Numbered from the stretch's first letter, positions 15,709 through 24,084 are shown. The stretch is DNA of 27,720 bases from CAZGAH01 sp964523295 (GCA_964523295.1 CAZGAH010000056.1:1-27720); one strand, 5' to 3'. Made by a program: numbers and translations. The notes: generated by a model not told the origin, from the letters alone.

Positions 15709-17358
15709 ACGCGCACCCCATCGCCCTTGGCAAACCCGACGTTTCGTCGATTCTGTTCTTTCTTCTCTTCATCGCCCTGACCCTGGCCATAATCTGGTAT
15801 ATCGGCCGACGCAGCCGTTCGGCCTCGCAGTTTTACGCGGCTGGACGTTCCGTTTCCGGGCTCCAGAACGGGCTGGCTCTGGCTGGAGACTACATGAGCG
15901 CGGCCTCCTTTCTGGNNNNNNNNNNGTGGCTTCATATCAGACCTCATAAACGCGAGCAGTATTGCGTCCGGCGGCTTTGGCCCGATACATGGCTTCGTCG
16001 GCCATGCGTGCCAGGGTGTCGGCATCGCCGGCATGGTCGCGCTCAAGGGCTATGACGGACTGATCTACTCGATCGGTTTTCTCGTCGGCTGGCCGATTGT
16101 CATGTTTCTGATCGCCGAACCGTTGCGCAACCTGGGCCGCTATACCTTCGCCGACGTGCTGGCCTGCCGGTTGCGGCAACGGCCCGTGCGCATCGCCGCC
16201 GCGATAAGCTCGCTGCTGACGGTCAGCATCTACCTCGTGGCCCAGATGATCGGCGCCGGAGCGCTGATTTCGCTGCTCTTCGGCACGTCCTACGCTACGG
16301 CCCTGATCCTCGTGGGCGCTGTCATGCTGGCCGGGGTGCTTTTTTGTGAGATCTACGCGAATGCCTGGGTACAGATCGTCAAGGCCGTGCTGCTGATCGG
16401 TTCGGCCTCCGTGCTGGCTGTCATGGTTTTGGGCTGCCTGGACTTCGACCTCGGCGCCCTGTTCGAACTGGCCTCCCGGGAATACGGCCCGAATGTGCTC
16501 CTGCCGGGGGGATTGATCGCCGATCCGTGGGAAATGCTGTCGCTGGGCATGGCGCTGTGCTTCGGCACGGCTGGCCTGCCGCATATTCTCATGCGTTTCT
16601 ATGCCGTGCCCGACGCCAGGACGGCCAGGAAATCCGTCTGGTACGCATCCAGCATCGTCGGATATTTTTACCTGCTGACCGGGGTCATCGGTTTCGGCGC
16701 CATGGTCCTCGTAGGGCGCGAGGCCATTGGCGGCAGGGAAGCGGGCGGAAACCTCGCGGCGTTGCTGCTGGCCGAGGCGATGGGCGGCGGCGCGCTCCTG
16801 GGGGGCATCGCCGCGGTTGCGTTCACCACGATTCTGGCGGTCGTTGCCGGACTGACCCTGGCGGGGGCCACGACCGTCTCGCACGATCTGTACGCCCACG
16901 CGTTCAGGAAAGGCGAATCGTCGGAAGAGGCGGAGATGCGCGTCGCGCGCCGCGCCGCCCTGTGGCTGGGCGTTCTGGCCATTGCGCTGGGGCTGGCCTT
17001 CGAAGGACAGAACGTGGCCGTGATGGTCGGGCTGGCCTTTTCCATCGCGGCGAGCGCGAATTTTCCGGCATTGCTGCTGACGATTACCTGGCGCCGGACC
17101 AGCACCTTCGGGGCCACGCTCGGCATCGCGACCGGCGTTCTGAGCGCTGCGGGCCTTATCCTCGCCAGCCCTACGGTCTGGGTGGAGCTGTTTGGTTTTC
17201 ATGAGCCCCTTTTTCCCTGGAGAAACCCGGCCCTGCTGTCCATGCCGCTGGCCTTTGTCGCGACCTGGCTGGGTTCTCTGCTTCGGCCTGACCCCCGGGC
17301 GGAGCGGCTTTTCGACGGGCTGCAACGACGCATTTACCTCGGCGCAGGCACCGAATGA
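15705..17358 (+). CDS. actP: ActP-like cation/acetate symporter (sodium:solute symporter), broken by an assembly artefact
   Basis: This is a sodium:solute symporter of the acetate permease group. Landmarks are NGLALAGDYMSAASFL before the gap, then GIAGMVALKGYDGLIYSIGFLVGWPIV, LRNLGRYTFADVLA, FGTAGLPHILMRFYAVPDAR, and TILAVVAGLTLAGATTVSHDLYAHAF. As written the gene is split by 10 Ns plus 96 foreign bases (15916-16021) and a frame change. Deleting these 106 bases joins SFLG to IAGM with nothing missing against the family and gives 515 residues in one frame. It probably imports acetate and similar short monocarboxylates across the inner membrane, driven by a cation gradient. The neighbours DUF485, CBS/DUF294 and exonuclease are usual companions. 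Confidence 0.9.
15916..16021. other. N gap plus chimeric contig end inside actP
   Basis: Ten Ns (15916-15925) are followed by 96 bases that do not belong to the symporter on the plus strand. Removing 15916-16021 restores an unbroken frame and the family consensus. The intruding piece is coding on the minus strand for another protein. A mis-trimmed contig end is the simplest explanation; a real insertion would not be expected to coincide with an assembly gap. Confidence 0.8.
15937..16021 (-). pseudogene. Misplaced fragment: C-terminus of a GGDEF diguanylate cyclase
   Basis: On the minus strand this piece reads DTLARMADEAMYRAKAAGRN and then TARVYEV followed by a stop. The ADEAMYRAKAAGRN segment is the hallmark of the last helix of GGDEF domains, which make cyclic di-GMP. 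Only about 27 codons are present and there is no upstream part. It is therefore a fragment carried in by assembly from another locus, or less likely a real gene scrap. It should not be annotated as a local gene. Confidence 0.75.
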
Positions 17359-17413
17359 AGGGCTTTGTGATCATTGTCTTGCGGACACCGTCTGTTCAGG
17401 AAGGCGAAACGGC

Positions 17414-19228
17414 ATGAAAACCATCGAAAGCATCCCGCCATTTGCCGAGTTGGCGCCCGATGACGTCGCAACGCTGCTCTCGCGCACGCGCGCCGTCGAT
17501 TACGCGGCTGGCGCCGTGCTCCCCCGCGGGGGTGTCGTTCTGGTGCGTTCGGGGTGCGTGGAGCTCGGCAGAGCCGGTCAGGTGTTCGAGCTGGCGCTCG
17601 ATGGCGACAGCTTCGGCTACGAGGAGCTGCTCGGCGAGTCCGTCGAATACGAGGCGCGAACGACGGTCGAGTCTTCCGTGTACGTGCTTGCGCCACTGGA
17701 CTTTGCCCCGATTCTGTCCTCCCCGGCGATACAGCGCCATTTTTCCTCCAGAGCGCGGCGGCGGCGCTGGGCCTGGGAGCAAGCGCCCTCGCCCGTCCGG
17801 ATGGACCGCATTGACCCGTTCCTGCGGCTGCACGTGCGGGGCATCGAGTACCGGCCGCCCTTGTTCATCGCCTCGGGAACGCCCGTGGTCGAGGCAGCTG
17901 GTCTCATGCACCAGGCCGGAGTCGCGGTCTGCCTGGTGCGCGGCCAGAAAGGCACAATCGGCATCGTGACCGAGTGGGACATGCTGAAACACTCGGCCGC
18001 GCCCTCGAAGGCCCGCGTCGTGGATGAAATCATGAATTCGCCGCTCGTGACTATTGGCGAGGACGAGCTGCTGGCCGAGGCCTTCGCGCGGATGCTGCGT
18101 CACGGCATCCGCCGGCTGGTGGTCGTCTCGGCTGCCGGCGAAGCGCAGGGCGTTATCGAGGAGCGCGACCTGGTGTCGGTGCGCGGAGAGAATCCGATCC
18201 GGCTCGACGCGGAGATAGCCGTTGCCGGGGATATCGGGCAGCTCCAGAGCCTGTACTCCCAGGTGCGAGGTCTGACCTTGACCTGCCTGGCTGAAGGGGT
18301 GGATATCGGTGCCCTGGGGCGTCTGAGCAGCGCGCTTTATGACCGGATTATCGAGCAGGTCGCCACGCTGACCCTGGCCCAGCTCGAGCACGGCCCCCCG
18401 CTGTCCTGCGCCCTGGTCCTGCTCGGCAGCGAGGGCCGCAAGGAGCAGTATCTCGGCACGGATCAGGACACCGCCATGATCCTGTCCGACGCAACGGCGA
18501 GCGATTCGTGGTATCCCGAATTCGCCCGCCGTTTCAGCGGAAACATGCTCGCCGTGGGCTTTCCCTGCTGCGAGCACGGCGTGACCGCCGACAATCCGGT
18601 CTGGCGCATGGGCCTGGACGCCTGGAAGCGTACGATCGATGCCCTGGTTTCCCACCGCGAGAGCGACGCCGTGCTGCGTATCTCGCTGCTGGCCGATCTG
18701 CGCCATGTCTGGGGGGATGCCTCGCTGACCGCGGCCTTGCGGGAGCATCTGCACAAAAGGATCCGTTCCGCGCCCGCGATAGTGAAATACCTGGCGCGCG
18801 AGGCCGTGCGGTTCGCGCCGCCCCTGGGCGTGTTCTCCACCTTTGCCGTGGAAAAGTCCGGTCCGAACAAAGGAGCGCTGGACGTGAAAAAGGGTGGTAT
18901 CTTCCCGCTGACCATGGGATTGAAGACCATGGCCCTGGACAAGGGACTCGTCGGGACCGGGACCCTGGAGCGGCTGGAGCGCCTGCTCACCCTGGGCATG
19001 TTCGCCCCGTCCACGGCGCGGGCCATCCGGGAGGCCTTCCGGCTGTTCCAGGTCCTGCGCATGCGGCGCCAGGCCGATAACCAGCGCCATGGCCGGCCGC
19101 TGGACAGTGCCATTCGTCCGGACGAGCTGTCGACCGGCGAGCGTGAGGGCTTGAAGGCTGCCCTGAAAACCGTATCCGAGTTCCAGGCCATACTGCGGCA
19201 CAAGTATGGCCTGCGGCTGCTGCCCTGA
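17414..19228 (+). CDS. CBS-pair / DUF294 putative nucleotidyltransferase
   Basis: 604 residues. Residues 1-130 resemble a cyclic-nucleotide-binding-like fold (PPFAELAPDDVATLLSRTRAVDYAAG). Residues about 150-265 are two CBS motifs (TPVVEAAGLMHQAGVAVCLV, GIVTEWDML, then FARMLRHGIRRLVVV). The C-terminal half is a DUF294/GlnD-like nucleotidyltransferase with LLGSEGRKEQYLGTDQDTAMI, which keeps the GS...Q...D.D metal-ligand pattern, and a DUF294 C-terminal helical domain. CBS domains usually sense adenine nucleotides. It follows actP by 55 nt with AGGAAGG 9 nt before the ATG, and probably modulates acetate uptake or metabolism, though the target is unknown. Confidence 0.87.
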   Translation: MKTIESIPPFAELAPDDVATLLSRTRAVDYAAGAVLPRGGVVLVRSGCVELGRAGQVFELALDGDSFGYEELLGESVEYEARTTVESSVYVLAPLDFAPILSSPAIQRHFSSRARRRRWAWEQAPSPVRMDRIDPFLRLHVRGIEYRPPLFIASGTPVVEAAGLMHQAGVAVCLVRGQKGTIGIVTEWDMLKHSAAPSKARVVDEIMNSPLVTIGEDELLAEAFARMLRHGIRRLVVVSAAGEAQGVIEERDLVSVRGENPIRLDAEIAVAGDIGQLQSLYSQVRGLTLTCLAEGVDIGALGRLSSALYDRIIEQVATLTLAQLEHGPPLSCALVLLGSEGRKEQYLGTDQDTAMILSDATASDSWYPEFARRFSGNMLAVGFPCCEHGVTADNPVWRMGLDAWKRTIDALVSHRESDAVLRISLLADLRHVWGDASLTAALREHLHKRIRSAPAIVKYLAREAVRFAPPLGVFSTFAVEKSGPNKGALDVKKGGIFPLTMGLKTMALDKGLVGTGTLERLERLLTLGMFAPSTARAIREAFRLFQVLRMRRQADNQRHGRPLDSAIRPDELSTGEREGLKAALKTVSEFQAILRHKYGLRLLP

Positions 19229-19236
19229 GGTCGCCC

Positions 19237-21162
19237 ATGGCTCGCAATCCCGCCATACAGCCTGCCGCGGTCCGGGAGTATCTCTCCACGGTCCTGCCAT
19301 TTTCCGAGCTGCCCGCACGCACGCTGGAGGGGCTGGCCCATTCCTGCCAGATTGAATTTCACCTCAAGGGCGAGCGGAGCGTCCCCGCCGGGGACTCCTG
19401 GGCAGCCGGCCCCTGCCTGATCCAGCGCGGCGGCGTGCGCCTCTTCCGGATCGAGGCCGGGCAGGAGCTCCTGCTCGACGTGCGCGGCGAGGATACCTTT
19501 TTCGGCGTGGCCCATGCCCTGGAACAGACGCCGGCTTCCTGCCACGTCGAGGCCCTGGAAGACTCCTTCCTCGTGCGCATCGAGCGCAAGTCCTTTGCCC
19601 GGACACTGGAGCAGCATCCCGAGACAGCCGCTTTCTTTCGGGTCAATTTCACCGGGCACTTCGTCACGCGCGTTTTTCAGGAACTCCGCAAACGCGGCAG
19701 TCCGCCTCCCCGCGAGGGCTTCTATCTGTTCTCCATGCAGGTGGGAGACGTCGTCGCCGGGCCGCCGGCCGTTATCGAGCGCGGCCTGAATCTGCGCCAG
19801 GCCGCCGACCACATGGTCCGCCAGCGCGTGGGCTCGCTGCTCATCCGCGAGCAGTCGCAGGAAATCATCGGCATCGTCACCGACAAGGATCTCCGCCGCG
19901 CACTGGCCTCGGGGCTGAGCATCGACGCCGCCGTGGAGACCATTATGTCCGCGCCCGTTGAGTGCGTCGACGCCGCGGACAGCTGCTTCGACGCCCTGCT
20001 GCATATGACCGGGCTGGACATCCGGCATGTGGCCGTACGTCGCGAGGGCACCATCGTCGGCGTGGTCACCGCGCACGACATCCTCCTCGCGCACGGACGG
20101 ACGCCGCTCTCGGTGTTCCGCCAGATCAGACGCCAGGACCGTTTCGAGGGACTCTACGCCATTGCCGACGCGCTCCCGGCTATGACCAGGACCCTGCTCG
20201 ACGACGGCGCCACCGCCGTTACCATCACCCGCATCCTGGCCGTGGCCGTGGACCTGCTCATCGGCCGGCTGCTCGAACTTCTCCACCTGCGCTACGGCCC
20301 GCCGCCCTTGCCCTATTGCTGGATCGTGCTGGGCGAGGCCGGGCGCGGCGAGCAGCTCTTCTGCTCGGAAAGCCAACAGGCCGTGATCTACGCGGACCAC
20401 GACGACGATATTCTGAGTCAGGCAGCCCATTCCTATTTCGCCGCCATAGCCGGGAAAATGGCCGAACACCTCGACCGTTGCGGATTTTGCAACGCCGGCG
20501 GCCTGCTCGATCCGGCGCACGCGCGCAACCAACGCAGTCTGAAAGGCTGGAAGGCACGCTTCGACGACTGGCTGCTCCGGACGGGCGCAGACGCAGCCCG
20601 CTGCGCGCCCTTTTTCGACTTCCGCCCCGCCCACGGGCAGCGATCCCTGGCCGAGGCGCTGCGCGCGCACCTCACCGCCGCGTGCCATTCCCACGGACCG
20701 CTGCTGAAGACGCTCGGACAACGCGCCCTGGCCGAGGCCCTGCCGCTCTCGTTTTTCAACGGCCACCTGGTGGAGCGCAGCGGTGAGCGGACATCTGAAC
20801 TCGACATCCGCGCCCGCGCACTGGCACCCTGCGTGGACATGATCCGGACCCTGGCCCTGAACGCCGGCATTTCCGATACCGGGACCCTGGCCCGCCTGGC
20901 CCGTCTGGCCGCCGCCGGCCTGCTGCCGGAAACGCTCGCCCGGGACACCGCCGACGCCTTTACCTGCCTCCATCACCTGCGGCTGGTCCACCGCCTGGAA
21001 GACATCGAGAACTGCCGCCCGCCGGGCGATCGTATCCGCCCGGCAGACCTGTCCCCGCTCGAACGCGGGGCCTTGAAAAAAGCCTTTCGGACGCTCGAGG
21101 ACCTGCGCGTCTGCCTGGCCCGAACCCTGGACCGCGACAGTCTCCGCGGCCAGGCTCAGTGA
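19237..21162 (+). CDS. Second CBS / DUF294-like protein with degenerate catalytic motif
   Basis: 641 residues with the same order as its upstream neighbour: a cNMP-binding-like N-terminus (LPFSELPARTLEGLAHSCQIEFHLKG), a CBS pair (LRQAADHMVRQRVGSLLI, GIVTDKDLRRAL, IVGVVTAHDILL), a DUF294-type nucleotidyltransferase region and a C-terminal helical domain. The key motif reads LGEAGRGEQLFCSESQQAVIY, so the Gly-Ser is Gly-Glu and both Asp of T-D-Q-D are replaced (S-E-S-Q). Loss of these metal ligands suggests an inactive regulatory partner of the first protein. It starts 8 nt after that gene, so the two probably arose by duplication or form a heteromer. Confidence 0.85.
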   Translation: MARNPAIQPAAVREYLSTVLPFSELPARTLEGLAHSCQIEFHLKGERSVPAGDSWAAGPCLIQRGGVRLFRIEAGQELLLDVRGEDTFFGVAHALEQTPASCHVEALEDSFLVRIERKSFARTLEQHPETAAFFRVNFTGHFVTRVFQELRKRGSPPPREGFYLFSMQVGDVVAGPPAVIERGLNLRQAADHMVRQRVGSLLIREQSQEIIGIVTDKDLRRALASGLSIDAAVETIMSAPVECVDAADSCFDALLHMTGLDIRHVAVRREGTIVGVVTAHDILLAHGRTPLSVFRQIRRQDRFEGLYAIADALPAMTRTLLDDGATAVTITRILAVAVDLLIGRLLELLHLRYGPPPLPYCWIVLGEAGRGEQLFCSESQQAVIYADHDDDILSQAAHSYFAAIAGKMAEHLDRCGFCNAGGLLDPAHARNQRSLKGWKARFDDWLLRTGADAARCAPFFDFRPAHGQRSLAEALRAHLTAACHSHGPLLKTLGQRALAEALPLSFFNGHLVERSGERTSELDIRARALAPCVDMIRTLALNAGISDTGTLARLARLAAAGLLPETLARDTADAFTCLHHLRLVHRLEDIENCRPPGDRIRPADLSPLERGALKKAFRTLEDLRVCLARTLDRDSLRGQAQ

Positions 21163-21174
21163 GCGAGCCCGGCC

Positions 21175-21891
21175 ATGTCCTTCGCGCTCATCAAAAACCT
21201 GTTCCACCGCGCTCCGCTGCATCCGCTGCTTGAGGCGCAGCGCAGGCTCAGCGCTGGCATCGATCACGAGCGACCGCTTCCGGAGCTCGACTTCGTGGTT
21301 CTGGATGCCGAGATGACCGGGCTGGACCCACGGCGCGACGAAATTGTTTCCATCGGCGCCGTGCGCATCCGCAACCTGCGTATCAGGCCCGCCGATTCCT
21401 TCTATACGCTCGTGCAACCCGAGCGGAACGTCTCGGGCGACTCCACGCTCATCCACCGGCTGACCCCGGCCACGCTCGATCCCGCGCCTGCGCTGGCCGA
21501 GGTCCTGCCGCAGTTGCTCGAATTCATCGGCCCGGCCGTGCTCGTCGGACACCATCTCAGCCTGGATGTCGGTTTTCTCGACGCCGCCACGCGCCGGCTC
21601 CTGGGCGGCCGGCTCGAGGCCCCGGGCATCGACACCCTGCGCCTGGCCCAGATTTACGAAGACCGGCAGCGTAACCGTCATGCCGACAGCCTGGAATACG
21701 ATTTCATCTCCTTCACCCTGGCCGACCTCTCCAGGCGCTACGGCCTGCCCTCCTTCCCCGAGCACAACGCCTGGTCCGACGCCTTCCAGACCGCCTACCT
21801 GTTCCTCTACCTGGTCAAGAAACTCGGCGGCAACACCCCGCTCACGCTCAAGGGCCTCTGGCGCGCCAGCCGGGTCTGGTGGCGACGCTGA
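21175..21891 (+). CDS. DEDDh 3'-5' exonuclease (DNA polymerase III epsilon-like)
   Basis: 238 residues. Exo I is FVVLDAEMTGLDPRRDEIVSIGAV (D and E ligands). Exo II lies in VLVGHHLSLDVGFLD (D). Exo III is HNAWSDAFQTA, giving the H and final D of the DEDDh type. Exonucleases of this class often end the actP/DUF294 operon, as here. The start at 21175 lies 12 nt after the previous stop without a strong Shine-Dalgarno, so coupling is likely. It lacks polymerase III features beyond the nuclease domain. Substrate could be DNA, RNA or small oligonucleotides. Confidence 0.88.
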   Translation: MSFALIKNLFHRAPLHPLLEAQRRLSAGIDHERPLPELDFVVLDAEMTGLDPRRDEIVSIGAVRIRNLRIRPADSFYTLVQPERNVSGDSTLIHRLTPATLDPAPALAEVLPQLLEFIGPAVLVGHHLSLDVGFLDAATRRLLGGRLEAPGIDTLRLAQIYEDRQRNRHADSLEYDFISFTLADLSRRYGLPSFPEHNAWSDAFQTAYLFLYLVKKLGGNTPLTLKGLWRASRVWWRR

Positions 21892-21938
21892 GACCGGTTC
21901 GCCGTCCTTCTCGCCGTTTCACCTTCTCGCCGTTTCCC

Positions 21939-21978
21939 TTGACAGGGTCGCATCAATCGTCTATCGTCGAATAACGAT
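21939..21978 (+). promoter_or_regulatory. Promoter and ArsR-type operator of arsR-hgcAB
   Basis: TTGACA (21939-21944, perfect -35) is followed after 17 nt by TATCGT (21962-21967) as -10. The dyad ATCGT-CGAATA-ACGAT at 21963-21978 overlaps the -10 and reaches the arsR start codon. Autoregulated ArsR-family repressors typically bind such AT-flanked dyads over the core promoter. The hexamers and dyad are seen directly; the binding is inferred. Confidence 0.65.
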
Positions 21979-22339
21979 GAATGATGAATGCAATCAGATC
22001 CCACGGCCCGACTCCTCGGTCCGGCCCCTTCAGGAGCGGAATACCGATTTTGACCCCGACCAGTTCGCCGCCCTGTGCAAGGCGCTGGGGCATCCCGTCC
22101 GGGTGCGTATCGTCGAGCGGCTGCGGCAGCTCGATCGCTGCGTCTGCGGGGAGATTACGGGGCTTTTTCCCCTGGCGCAGTCCACGGTCAGCGAGCATTT
22201 GAAGATACTCAAGGCGGCGGGGCTGGTCCGGGGCGAAGTCGCGGGCGTGCGGGTCTGCTATTGCCTGGACATGGAACTGCTGGACCGGTTCGCGGACTGG
22301 GCTGCCGTGTTGAACAATTCCGAGGCGCGTATGCCGTAA
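21977..22339 (+). CDS. arsR: ArsR-family metalloregulatory repressor
   Basis: 120 residues starting MNDECNQIPRP. A winged-helix core runs from FAALCKALGHPVRVRIVERL through QSTVSEHLKILKAAGLVRGEVAGVRVCY. DRCVCGEI (Cys55, Cys57) matches the CVC metalloid-binding motif of ArsR sensors, and further Cys occur at 5, 34 and in VCYCLD. The start at 21977 lies only about 9 nt after the predicted -10, so the mRNA would have almost no leader and no Shine-Dalgarno. The next in-frame start would remove the DNA-binding domain. The gene sits 23 nt before hgcA; ArsR-like regulators directly upstream of hgcAB are known in several methylators. It probably responds to arsenic, mercury or a related thiophilic metal. 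Confidence 0.9.
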   Translation: MNDECNQIPRPDSSVRPLQERNTDFDPDQFAALCKALGHPVRVRIVERLRQLDRCVCGEITGLFPLAQSTVSEHLKILKAAGLVRGEVAGVRVCYCLDMELLDRFADWAAVLNNSEARMP

Positions 22340-22362
22340 CCCGAGTTCCGGAGCACAGTATA

Positions 22363-23667
22363 ATGGTAGTCGAACAGGACCTGTTCCGAGCGGACGAGCC
22401 CGCTGCCTGTTGTGAAAACGATGCCGCGGGCGGCGGTATGACACCGGGAACATGCGGCGCTAATCTCCCGACTCGACGGGAAGCGCCGTGCTGAGCGCCG
22501 AAGCAGGACGCCGGTCCGGGCGTCAACAAGCCGCAAGGCCTTTCCGCCGCTCTTCCCGGCGCGCAGGACGAGGAGTGCTGCTGCGGCGGGCCTCCGGCCC
22601 CGCCGGCCAGCCCCTGGGATCGGCCGGGGTATCGGATATGTTCGTTTGTCGAGGATTTTATCGACACGCCGGCTGGTCCGGTTCCCCGGGTGCGTACGCG
22701 GCTGCGCGCGGACGACTGGCTGGGCACGGCGCGCGCCCGACTGGGCGTGAACCGCACCGTGTATCGCGTCGCGCCCGGGCTGTACGCTGCCGGCGCACCC
22801 GGTCCGGACTCCCCGGTGCTCGTGACCGCCAGCTACAAGCTGAGCTTCGACGCGCTACGCGGCACGCTCGGGTCGATGTCTGCCTGGATTCTGGTCCTGG
22901 ACACGCGCGGGGTGAATGTCTGGTGCGCAGCGGGAAAAAAGACGTTCTCCACGGATGAACTGGTACATCGGATCGAGGCGAGCAGCCTGGCGAGGGTGAC
23001 GCCGCGGCGCGAACTGATCCTCCCGCAGCTGGGGGCGACGGGAGTCTGTGCCCGGGAGCTGCGTCGGCGGACGGGCTTCAGCGTGCTCTGGGGACCGATC
23101 CGGGCCAGCGACCTGCCGGGCTTTCTCGCTGCGGGCCAGCAGGCCACCCCGGCCATGCGCCGCGCGTCCTTTACGTTTTCCGAGCGGCTGGTCCTGGCGC
23201 CAGTAGAATTGTACCTGTTTCGCAAGACCGCGCTCTGGCTGGCCCTGTGCCTGCTGCTGCTTTCCGCCCTTGGCCTGGATGTTTTTACCTGGGCCACGCT
23301 GTGGCAGCGCTGGCTCTGGACCCTGACAGCGCTTGGAGCGGGCGTACTCGGCGGCGCGGTCCTGCTCCCGGCGCTGCTGCCCTGGATTCCGGGCCGGGCC
23401 TTTGCCTGGAAGGGCGCGCTGCTGGGGCTGCTCTGCGGTCTGTGGCCGGCGTTGAGCGCGCCGGCGGGGGCCGGCTGGCTGGAGCGGATCGCGTTGATCC
23501 TGTTCACTGTCTGTCTCAGCTCGTATCTGGCCATGAACTTTACCGGCTCGACTCCCTATACCTCGCCCTCGGGCGTGGAGCGGGAAATGCGCCGGGCCAT
23601 GCCTGCGCAGGCCGTCGCGCTGTTTCTGGCGCTTGGCGGCTGGATATGGGCCGGCCTGAGCGGCTGA
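22363..23667 (+). CDS. hgcA: HgcA mercury-methylating corrinoid protein, likely selenoprotein (UGA at codon 44)
   Basis: HgcA transfers a methyl group from its corrinoid to Hg(II). The cap-helix motif NVWCAAGK (residues 185-192, Cys188 as lower cobalt ligand) is the family signature. It is flanked by YKLSFDALRG, AWILVLDTRG and TFSTDELVHRIEASSLARVTPRRELILPQLGA. Residues about 285-434 hold five membrane helices. The conserved frame continues upstream (YRICSFVEDFIDTPAGPVPRV) with no start codon until ATG 22363 (GGAG 9 nt ahead). Between them lies one TGA at 22492-22494. It follows Cys43, so the leader reads CC (16-17), C31, C43-TGA, CCC (72-74). A SECIS-like hairpin follows, so TGA is probably selenocysteine 44. 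With Sec the protein has 434 residues. A sequencing error or a true nonsense mutation are the alternatives. Confidence 0.88.
22492..22524 (+). promoter_or_regulatory. SECIS-like stem-loop after the in-frame UGA of hgcA
   Basis: UGA at 22492-22494 is followed after 12 nt by a perfect 6-bp stem, GACGCC (22507-22512) with GGCGUC (22519-22524), closing a 6-nt loop GGUCCG. GGUC occupies nucleotides 19-22 after the UGA. As I recall the E. coli fdhF SECIS, its loop GGUC lies at the same distance, and bacterial SECIS elements share a G near the start of the apical loop. The bulged U of fdhF is absent here. Structure and spacing are seen; function is inferred. Confidence 0.6.
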
Positions 23668-23708
23668 ACCCGGCGCGACGAAGTCGTGCGTACGAGGGGA
23701 AACTCGTC

Positions 23709-24008
23709 ATGGAAGCGTTTCGCTATCTTTCCGGCGTCAGCACCTTGACCCTGAATCCGGCGGCCTGCGTCGGCTGCGGGGCCTGTTGCGAGGTCTGCCC
23801 GCAGGGCGCCCTGGCTCTGGCGGACGGTCGGGCCAGGATTGTCGATCGTGACGGCTGCATGGAGTGCGGCGCCTGCGTGCTCAATTGTCCGGCTGACGCG
23901 CTGAGCGTGCGCCCCGGGGTTGGCTGCGCGTCCTATATCCTCGGCAACTGGCTTCGGCGGGCCGGCTTTCGCCGGCTGGCGGACAGGTCGGCGTGCTGTT
24001 CGGATTGA
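23709..24008 (+). CDS. hgcB: HgcB 2[4Fe-4S] ferredoxin for mercury methylation
   Basis: 99 residues. Two cluster motifs are intact: CVGCGACCEVCP (Cys20, 23, 26, 30) and CMECGACVLNCP (Cys50, 53, 56, 60). After them comes the family-specific Cys73 (GVGCASYILGNWL) and a C-terminal Cys96-Cys97 pair, which in HgcB is thought to handle Hg(II) and pass it to HgcA. HgcB is required with HgcA for methylmercury formation and is believed to reduce the corrinoid. AGGGGA lies 8 nt before the ATG at 23709; the frame opens further upstream inside hgcA but those residues do not match the family. It lies 41 nt after hgcA, as in other methylators. Confidence 0.95.
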   Translation: MEAFRYLSGVSTLTLNPAACVGCGACCEVCPQGALALADGRARIVDRDGCMECGACVLNCPADALSVRPGVGCASYILGNWLRRAGFRRLADRSACCSD

Positions 24009-24084
24009 CCGTGCCGGGGGCGGTGATGCGGCGGAGTACCGGTTTTCGGCGCGGCGGGAAGGCCTCTGGCATCAGGATCAGCGC

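Noticed and set aside
15937..17325. 462-codon minus-strand frame ending in GGDEF-like residues
   Set aside because: Only the last 27 or so codons resemble GGDEF; the remainder is antisense to actP. It is a product of the chimeric junction.
18463..21765. 1100-codon open frame on the minus strand opposite the DUF294 genes and exonuclease
   Set aside because: It is antisense to three well-supported genes, with Gln/Gly/Arg-rich product lacking family features.
22488..22958. Frame-3 ORF starting GTG 22488 as an alternative start for hgcA
   Set aside because: It is in a different frame from the conserved HgcA residues, would require a frameshift, and its product is Arg-rich with no HgcA similarity.
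24009..24084. Terminator between the convergent hgcB and response regulator genes
   Set aside because: Several short GC pairings exist but none forms a convincing stem followed by a T run on either strand.
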